A stretch of 12,543 bases of DNA from an uncultured Lachnospiraceae bacterium. Lineage in GTDB: Bacteria; Bacillota; Clostridia; Lachnospirales; Lachnospiraceae. The DNA is taken from the NCBI GenBank assembly GCA_910577675.1, contig CAJTOR010000069.1, positions 1 through 12,543 on the forward strand, read 5' to 3'. Each line of letters opens with the position of its first letter. Position 1 is the first letter of the stretch. Made by a program: the position numbers and the translations under genes. Below are positions 7,344 to 12,543 of this stretch, piece after piece. The notes below the pieces were generated by a model. That model worked only from the letters and a program-made list of their open reading frames with translations, had not been told where the DNA came from and did not search any database.

Positions 7344-9344
7344 ATGGATTTCAGAAATGAAAACGGGGTGCTGATTGCGCGCCGGAATGGGGAAATACTT
7401 AGGATCGAGGCATGGGGCAAGGATTCCCTTCGCGTTCGCGCGACTATGTTTTCAAAGTTTACGGGTAATAACTGGGCACTTACAGAAGCTTTTGAGAAGG
7501 GAAATCCGGTGGTGGAAATCACGGGTGAGGAAGTTGGGGAACCGCTTGCCTCCATTACAAACGGGAGAGTTCGTGCAACCGTAAATTTTGCGGGCGTTAT
7601 TACCTTTTACCGCGATGGGGAACAGATTTTGCAGGAGTATTACCGCAGCTATGGCGGGACAATCTCGAAGGAAAGCCGCTGCCTAAAGGTTGTTAACCGC
7701 GAGTGGAAGGGTGTGATTGGCGGGAGCGATTATTCCCTGAATTTAAAATTTGAGAGCAATGACGGGGAAAAGATTTTTGGTATGGGGCAGTACCAGCAGT
7801 CCTACATGGATTTAAAGGGCTGTGTGCTGGAACTTGCGCAGAGGAATTCGCAGATTTCCGTGCCGTTTGCGGTATCAAATCTGGGTTACGGCATGCTCTG
7901 GAACAATCCGGCAGTCGGCAGCGTTGCTTTCGGGCGCAATTATACCGAGTGGACCTGCCGTTCCACCAAGGAGATGGATTATTGGATTACGGTGGCGGAT
8001 GCCCCTAAGCAGATTCTTGCTAATTATACTGATGTGACCGGCCATTCGCCTATGTTCCCGGAAGACCGCATGGGACTTTGGCAGTGCAAGCTGCGTTACC
8101 GCACGCAGGATGAAGTGCTTTCCGTGGCTCGCCAGTATCAGAAGGAAGGGATTAAGATCGATCTGATCGTTATCGATTTCTTCCATTGGACGGTGCAGGG
8201 CGACTGGAAATTTGATGAGAAGTATTGGCCGGATCCTAAGGCGATGGTGGATGAGCTGCATTCTATGGGGATTAAGGTGATTGTGTCCGTATGGCCTTCC
8301 GTTGACCGCAAGAGTGAGAATTTCTACCCGATGATGGAGAAAGGGCTTTTGATTAAGACCGAGCGCGGCGCTGCCCAGACCTACGATTATCAGGGGGACT
8401 GTGTGGAGATTGACCCGTTCAATCCGGAAACCAGGGAATATGTGTGGGAAGTGTGCAAGCGAAATTACTATGATTTCGGTATTGACGCGTTCTGGCTCGA
8501 TAATTCGGAACCGGATTACGGCGTATATGATTTTGAGAATTATCGCTATATGGATGCGCCTGCGCTTTCCTTAAGCAATATGTATCCTCAGATGTACAGC
8601 CGTATTTTCTATGATAAGATGAAAGACCTCGGGGATGGCAATGTGGTTAATCTTTTGCGCTGTGCGTGGGCGGGCAGCCAGAAATATGGCAATGTAGTCT
8701 GGTCCGGGGATGTGCCAAGCACGTTTGAGGCGTTTTATGACCAGCTCCAGTGCGGTTTGAATATGGGGCTTGCGGGGATTGCCTGGTGGACAACGGATAT
8801 CGGCGGTTTTATGACTGACGATGTAAATGATCCGGATTTCAGGCAGCTTTTAATCCGCTGGTACCAGTTTGCTGTTTATTCCGCGGTATTCCGCATGCAC
8901 GGCGACAGGGGACCTTATGATATCCCGGCTCTCGATGACCGCGACTGGGGCGGCGGATACCTGCACACTGGTCAGCCGAACGAGCTCTGGAGTTACGGCG
9001 AAGACAATTACAGGATTATGAAAAAGTATTATGATATCCGTATCTCGATGCATGATTATATTAAAAGTCTTTATCAGGAAGCGTCGGAGAACGGTTCCCC
9101 GTTAATCCGCACAATGTTCTATGAATTCCCGGAGGATAAAATTTGCTGGGAACTTCAGGATCAGTATATGTTTGGCAGCAAGTATCTGGCAGCCCCAATC
9201 TTTAAGCTCAACCAGTTTGAGAGGGATGTATACCTTCCAGCAGGAACATGGAAGCTGACAAGCGACGGCAGCACCTACGAAGGCGGCCAGACCGTCCATG
9301 TAGCCGCCCCGATCGACTATATGCCAGTATTTGAAAAAATCTAA
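7344..9344 (+). CDS. GH31 glycosidase, probable alpha-xylosidase
   Basis: Family 31 retaining alpha-glycosidase, 666 residues. It has an N-terminal beta-sandwich (about 1-230), then the (beta/alpha)8 barrel opening with GLWQCKLRY (244-252). The nucleophile is Asp386 in FWLDNSEP and the acid/base Asp456 in WSGDVPST; MHGDRGP (518-524) is the conserved substrate-site loop. The barrel is followed by C-terminal beta domains. The WLDxxEP form and the GLWQCK/KYWPDP context resemble bacterial alpha-xylosidases, but GH31 also includes alpha-glucosidases and others, so the substrate is inferred. No signal peptide is visible, so it is likely cytoplasmic. AAGGGGAA precedes the ATG. It lies directly downstream of the GH51 arabinofuranosidase on the same strand. 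Together they could strip arabinose and xylose side groups from imported xyloglucan-type oligosaccharides. No frameshift or missing catalytic residue is seen. Confidence 0.9.
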   Translation: MDFRNENGVLIARRNGEILRIEAWGKDSLRVRATMFSKFTGNNWALTEAFEKGNPVVEITGEEVGEPLASITNGRVRATVNFAGVITFYRDGEQILQEYYRSYGGTISKESRCLKVVNREWKGVIGGSDYSLNLKFESNDGEKIFGMGQYQQSYMDLKGCVLELAQRNSQISVPFAVSNLGYGMLWNNPAVGSVAFGRNYTEWTCRSTKEMDYWITVADAPKQILANYTDVTGHSPMFPEDRMGLWQCKLRYRTQDEVLSVARQYQKEGIKIDLIVIDFFHWTVQGDWKFDEKYWPDPKAMVDELHSMGIKVIVSVWPSVDRKSENFYPMMEKGLLIKTERGAAQTYDYQGDCVEIDPFNPETREYVWEVCKRNYYDFGIDAFWLDNSEPDYGVYDFENYRYMDAPALSLSNMYPQMYSRIFYDKMKDLGDGNVVNLLRCAWAGSQKYGNVVWSGDVPSTFEAFYDQLQCGLNMGLAGIAWWTTDIGGFMTDDVNDPDFRQLLIRWYQFAVYSAVFRMHGDRGPYDIPALDDRDWGGGYLHTGQPNELWSYGEDNYRIMKKYYDIRISMHDYIKSLYQEASENGSPLIRTMFYEFPEDKICWELQDQYMFGSKYLAAPIFKLNQFERDVYLPAGTWKLTSDGSTYEGGQTVHVAAPIDYMPVFEKI

Positions 9345-9360
9345 AATAAATAATAAAAAA

Positions 9361-9463
9361 ATTCAAAACAGCAAAAGCACGTACAGAGCCCGAAAGGAAT
9401 TTATGGGAGCAAAGCGGACAGAAATTCCTTTCGTGGGGGAAACTCAGGAAGTGCACTAGCGGA
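9361..9463 (+). repeat. 103-bp tandem repeat, unit 1
   Basis: First of three units with an exact 103-base period. It contains GCAAAAGCAC (9371-9380), the perfect 12-bp inverted pair CGAAAGGAATTT/AAATTCCTTTCG around a 19-base loop, and a degenerate right end (GTGCACTAGC) that pairs with the left end over only four bases. The unit begins 16 bases after the GH31 stop. Confidence 0.9.
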
Positions 9464-9566
9464 ACACAAAACAGCAAAAGCACGAACAGAGCCCGAAAGG
9501 AATTTGTGGGAGCAAAGCGGACAGAAAATCCTTTCGTGAAGGAAACTCTGGAAGTGCACATGCGGA
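9464..9566 (+). repeat. 103-bp tandem repeat, unit 2
   Basis: Second unit, with GCAAAAGCAC at 9474-9483. The inner 12-bp pair carries one mismatch (AAAATCC instead of AAATTCC), and the right end reads GTGCACATGC. The loop GTGGGAGCAAAGCGGACAG is identical to that of unit 3. Confidence 0.9.
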
Positions 9567-9670
9567 ATTCAAAACAGCAAAAGCACGAACAGAGCCCGAA
9601 AGGAATTTGTGGGAGCAAAGCGGACAGAAATTCCTTTCGTGGGGGGGGGGCTCTGGTAGTGCTTTTGCGG
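9567..9670 (+). repeat. 103-bp tandem repeat, unit 3, with complete nested dyad
   Basis: In this copy all three arm pairs are perfect: GCAAAAGCAC (9577-9586) with GTGCTTTTGC (9659-9668); AGAGCCC (9591-9597) with GGGCTCT (9648-9654); and CGAAAGGAATTT (9597-9608) with AAATTCCTTTCG (9628-9639). The loop has 19 bases. A run of ten G (9641-9650) lies in the right arm. The hairpin could fold in RNA or as a DNA cruciform. It ends 28 bases before asnS, with no U-run, so it is not a standard terminator. Confidence 0.9.
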
Positions 9671-9696
9671 TACTCTAAATAAGAAAGGAAAGAATC

Positions 9697-11088
9697 ATGG
9701 ATTTGGTTTCGGTTCGCGAGCTATATCGCGAAAAAGACAAATATGTAGGAAAGGAAATAACGGTCGGCGGGTGGGTGCGCAGTAACCGCGATTCAAAAAA
9801 CTTCGGGTTTATCACATTGAACGACGGCACATTTTTTGAAACATTACAGGTCGTTTACGCTAATAAACTCGCAAATTTCCCGGAACTTGCAAAAATCAAT
9901 GTCGGTTCGGCAGTGATTGTCACAGGAGAACTTGTGGCAACGCCGGACGCAAAACAGCCATTTGAAATTCAGGCAAAGGAAGTAGTGGTGGAGGGAGCAT
10001 CCACACCGGATTATCCATTACAGAAAAAGCGTCATACAATGGAATATCTGCGCACAATCACACATCTGCGCCCGCGCACAAACACATTCCAGGCTGTGTT
10101 TCGCGTGCGCTCACTGGTCGCTTACGCCATTCATAAATTTTTCCAGGACAGGGACTTTGTATATGTGCACACGCCAATTATTACGGGAAGCGACTGTGAG
10201 GGTGCGGGCGAGATGTTCCAGGTAACAACGCTCGACCTTGCAAATGCCCCGAAGAACGCGGATGGAACCGTGGATTACTCAAAGGATTTCTTTAATAAGC
10301 CGACGAACCTCACCGTGAGCGGTCAGTTAAACGGTGAAACATACGCGATGGCATTTAAAAACATTTATACCTTCGGTCCGACATTCCGCGCTGAAAATTC
10401 CAACACGACAAGGCACGCGGCAGAATTCTGGATGATCGAGCCGGAGATTGCATTTGCGGATTTAAAGGATGATATGATGCTTGCGGAGTCAATGTTAAAA
10501 TATGTAATTGGCTATGTTCTTGAGCACGCACCGGAAGAAATGAATTTCTTTAACAATTTTGTTGACAAGGGACTTTTGGAACGATTAAATCATGTGATGA
10601 ATTCAGAATTTGGTCATGTGACCTATACCGAAGCAATTGAACTTTTGGAGAAAAATAATGATAAGTTTGATTACAAGGTATCCTGGGGCTGTGATTTACA
10701 GACGGAGCATGAGCGCTATCTGACCGAAGAAATATTTAAAAAGCCGGTTTTTGTTACGGATTACCCTAAGGAAATCAAGGCGTTTTACATGAAGTTAAAC
10801 CCGGACGGTAAAACCGTTGCGGCGATGGACTGCCTGGTGCCGGGAATCGGTGAGATTATTGGCGGAAGCCAGAGGGAGGATGATTACGACATGCTCCTTG
10901 GCAGGATGAAGGAACTTGGTTTAAAGGCGGAGGACTATGATTTTTATCTTGACCTCCGCAAATATGGTTCCGCCCGCCATGCGGGTTTTGGACTTGGCTT
11001 TGAGCGATGTGTAATGTATTTGACGGGTATGGGAAATATCCGCGACGTGATTCCGTTCCCGAGAACGGTGAATAACTGCGATTTGTAA
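9697..11088 (+). CDS. asnS: Asparaginyl-tRNA synthetase
   Basis: Class IIb aminoacyl-tRNA synthetase that charges tRNA-Asn with asparagine using ATP, in the cytoplasm. The 463 residues are the normal length. An N-terminal OB-fold anticodon-binding domain (about 1-100, with GGWVRSNRDSKNFGFITLND at 24-43) is followed by the class II catalytic core. The core has motif 2 from FRAENSNTTRHAAEF (230-244) through the WMIEPE strand, and motif 3 GLGFERCVMYLTG (432-444), with the closing IRDVIPFPRT (448-457) typical of AsnRS. RVRS and the long insert around 165-215 also fit AsnRS rather than AspRS. AAAGGAAAG lies about 5 bases before the ATG. No T-box leader is present. No clear promoter is visible between the repeats and the start, so expression may come from within the repeat region or by read-through. 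A strong terminator follows. Confidence 0.97.
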   Translation: MDLVSVRELYREKDKYVGKEITVGGWVRSNRDSKNFGFITLNDGTFFETLQVVYANKLANFPELAKINVGSAVIVTGELVATPDAKQPFEIQAKEVVVEGASTPDYPLQKKRHTMEYLRTITHLRPRTNTFQAVFRVRSLVAYAIHKFFQDRDFVYVHTPIITGSDCEGAGEMFQVTTLDLANAPKNADGTVDYSKDFFNKPTNLTVSGQLNGETYAMAFKNIYTFGPTFRAENSNTTRHAAEFWMIEPEIAFADLKDDMMLAESMLKYVIGYVLEHAPEEMNFFNNFVDKGLLERLNHVMNSEFGHVTYTEAIELLEKNNDKFDYKVSWGCDLQTEHERYLTEEIFKKPVFVTDYPKEIKAFYMKLNPDGKTVAAMDCLVPGIGEIIGGSQREDDYDMLLGRMKELGLKAEDYDFYLDLRKYGSARHAGFGLGFERCVMYLTGMGNIRDVIPFPRTVNNCDL

Positions 11089-11092
11089 TAAT

Positions 11093-11139
11093 AAAAATAC
11101 TGCCGGATGAAGTATTATTTTCATTCGGCAGTATTTTTT
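11093..11139 (+). terminator. Intrinsic terminator of asnS
   Basis: ATACTGCCGGATGA (11097-11110) pairs with TCATTCGGCAGTAT (11121-11134) with one G-T pair. Outer AAAA/TTTT pairs extend it, the loop is 10 bases, and a T6 run ends at 11139. It starts four bases after the stop codon. Confidence 0.92.
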
Positions 11140-11355
11140 CATGCCTCATTAATTATCATTTATGTATAATTATTAGGATAAACCTCAAGCAAATTTTCAA
11201 ACTATCTTTTCATATCTCGGCAAATGGCGATAAGTCTTGGATTTTAAGGCTTTTTTGCCATTTGTCATATCGGGAGATGCTTGGCATATCTTGGTGCTTT
11301 TCGGCATATTTTTGAATCCAAAAGTAGTACGGCGGTGGTAAAACCACTGATTCTG
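11140..11355. mobile_element. Integrase-side terminus of a Tn916/Tn1549-like conjugative element
   Basis: In this family the int gene lies at one end of the element with its stop close to the terminus. Here the gap between the asnS terminator and the int stop must hold that end. The AT-rich part at about 11140-11215 suits the family's preference for A/T-rich targets and is the likely junction zone. The exact junction cannot be placed without the empty site or the other end. The part nearer int holds the repeats listed next. Confidence 0.6.
11211..11310. repeat. Inverted and direct repeats near the element end, probable recombinase binding sites
   Basis: CAAATGGC (11221-11228) and GCCATTTG (11257-11264) form a perfect 8-bp inverted pair with no T-run. 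Around it, CATATCTCGG (11211-11220), CATATCGGGA (11266-11275), CATATCTTGG (11285-11294) and a shorter CATATT (11305-11310) repeat in direct orientation. Tn916-type integrase uses its N-terminal domain to bind direct repeats near the element ends. Assigning these repeats to that role is inference. Confidence 0.5.
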
Positions 11356-12543
11356 CTATGCCGCCAGACGCTCCATTTCTGCCTTTGCGGAATCGTAAGT
11401 CGCATGGGCGTAATAGTTCAGCGTCATCGTGATGTTGGCATGTCCCATGATATACTGCAACGCCTTGGGGTTCATGCCTGCGTTTGCTAACCGTGTGCAG
11501 AACGTGTGTCTGAGGATGTGGGGCGTGATGTTCGGAAGCTGCTCTTTGTTCTGCTTGTTGTACTTCTTTACAAGCCCTTTCAGCATACTGTCGTAGTTCG
11601 CTGACACCTTGGGCATCCCGTCATTTTTGAGGAACAGGAAGTTTTTATAGCCCTCTACACTGAATGGGGCGGCATTGCCCCGATTCTTCAGCACACGCTT
11701 CAACGCTTGGTAGACTTCCCTGCTCATGGGAATCTGCCGTATGCCGTTCTTGGTCTTTGGCGTTTCGATATAGTAGCCGATGTCCGCATCCCGCAAAAGC
11801 TGATGGTCTACATTGATTTGGCGGTTTTTGAAGTCCAGAGCTGTGGTCAGACCGCAAAACTCTGAAATTCTAAGTCCAGTGCCGAGCAGGATGATTACCT
11901 CGTCACGGTATTTCCTATATACCGTATCCTGCTCCATAAATGCCAAAAGGCTTTCTTCCTGCTTTGGCGTTAATGCTGCCTTGCGCTCCCTGTCGTCCTC
12001 AATGACCGTATCAAGGGCGAAGTTGAATGGATTTTTGCGGATGCAGTCATCCTCGATGGCGGTGTAGAACGCCGCCTTGAGGGAACGCTTGAAATTGCTG
12101 ATGGTCTGAAAAGCAAAACCTTTCTCGTTCATCCGTATAACCCATTCCTTTGCGTCCGACTGCTTCACGGTATCAATGCTTTTCACGCCGAAAGGGTCAT
12201 CCTGCAACAAGCCCATAAGGTAGTCACGCCCTTTTTTTGTGCCGTGCTTAACATTTTTCCGCAGACCGTTCTGTTTTGCATAGAGCTGACATACGGTCAT
12301 TTTCTTGCCGATGGTGTCGATGCCGTCCTCCAAGTCCCTGCTGATTTCCTTTATCTTGTCCCTCAGAGCAGGAAGCTCCCGCTTGCCCGCAGGGGTCTTG
12401 TCTGTGGCTACCAGTTTCCATGAGTACACAAACTGCTGCTTGCCGAATGCGTCTACATATTTATATGCGTATCTCCCGTCTTTTCTTTGGCTCTCTCCAG
12501 TCCTTAATATTCTTCCTTTATTGTCCCGTCTTTTTTCTGACAT
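11356..12543 (-). CDS. int: Tn916/Tn1549-type tyrosine recombinase (integrase)
   Basis: Catalyses excision and integration of the conjugative element through strand exchange at its ends. The 395-residue protein is complete, with its ATG at the last bases of the window. It has the Tn916 Int N-terminus (MSEKRRDNKGRI, GESQRKDGRY, FVYSWKLVATD) forming the arm-binding domain (about 1-70). A core-binding domain (about 80-180) and the catalytic domain (about 190-385) follow. The catalytic set is intact: Arg225 in GTGLRISEF, a Lys in TPKTKNG (263 or 265), His342 and Arg345 in HILRH, His368 in MGHANI and Tyr378 in LNYYAHAT. At GLTTALDF (231-238) it appears one residue shorter than relatives. The sequence looks closer to the Tn1549 branch than to Tn916 itself, judged from memory. 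Excisionase and transfer genes would lie to the right, outside the window. Confidence 0.95.
   Translation of the reverse strand: MSEKRRDNKGRILRTGESQRKDGRYAYKYVDAFGKQQFVYSWKLVATDKTPAGKRELPALRDKIKEISRDLEDGIDTIGKKMTVCQLYAKQNGLRKNVKHGTKKGRDYLMGLLQDDPFGVKSIDTVKQSDAKEWVIRMNEKGFAFQTISNFKRSLKAAFYTAIEDDCIRKNPFNFALDTVIEDDRERKAALTPKQEESLLAFMEQDTVYRKYRDEVIILLGTGLRISEFCGLTTALDFKNRQINVDHQLLRDADIGYYIETPKTKNGIRQIPMSREVYQALKRVLKNRGNAAPFSVEGYKNFLFLKNDGMPKVSANYDSMLKGLVKKYNKQNKEQLPNITPHILRHTFCTRLANAGMNPKALQYIMGHANITMTLNYYAHATYDSAKAEMERLAA

Noticed and set aside
9208..9618. 136-codon minus-strand open frame across the 103-bp repeats
   Set aside because: The repeated Cys/Phe-rich segments are translations of the repeat units, and its end overlaps the GH31 gene. 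No start signals.
9361..9670. CRISPR array
   Set aside because: Units are tandem with no variable spacers between short repeats, and there are no cas genes.
9345..9696. T-box leader upstream of asnS
   Set aside because: No T-box consensus sequence, and the final hairpin lacks a U-run. The region is made of tandem repeats instead.
11281..11490. 69-codon plus-strand open frame overlapping the int 3' end
   Set aside because: It is mostly antisense to int and has no ribosome binding site or family similarity.

Overview
The window looks like chromosomal DNA of a gut Clostridia bacterium, most likely Lachnospiraceae. The evidence is moderate GC with AGGAGG-type ribosome binding sites, an asparaginyl-tRNA synthetase of Firmicutes type, a DegV protein, an Ig-like/cysteine-peptidase-like secreted protein of a kind common in that family, plant-polysaccharide glycosidases, and a Tn916/Tn1549-type integrase. 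No species can be named from sequence alone.

Layout. 1-53: the 3' end (domain V remainder and domain VI) of a group II intron. 54-411: on the minus strand, the start of a large serine recombinase followed by an in-frame trail broken by stops, so mobile-element debris. 569-1668: a promoter with an internal palindrome, a leader hairpin, a DegV fatty-acid-binding protein gene and a strong terminator. 1669-2076: a long AT-rich gap with a possible broken small minus-strand gene. 2077-3229: promoter and gene for a secreted protein with a Thr-rich repeat tract, two Ig-like domains and a cysteine-peptidase-like C-terminal domain. 3410-7222: a 1270-residue multidomain GH51 alpha-L-arabinofuranosidase. 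7344-9344: a GH31 alpha-xylosidase-like enzyme. 9361-9670: three tandem 103-bp repeats, each built around nested inverted repeats, the last with a near-complete long hairpin and a run of ten G. 9697-11088: asnS with a textbook terminator. 11140-12543: the integrase-proximal end of a Tn916/Tn1549-like integrative conjugative element; its int gene runs toward asnS and the rest of the element lies beyond the right edge.

Function. The two glycosidases are adjacent, co-directional and lack signal peptides. They probably act in the cytoplasm on imported hemicellulose oligosaccharides: one removes L-arabinofuranosyl groups, the other probably alpha-xylosyl groups, a pairing that would suit arabinosylated xyloglucan. 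No transporter or regulator for them is in the window. asnS and degV are ordinary core genes. Both ends of the window are marked by mobile DNA.

The least explained structure is the 103-bp repeat array between the GH31 gene and asnS. No complete new multi-gene system is evident.
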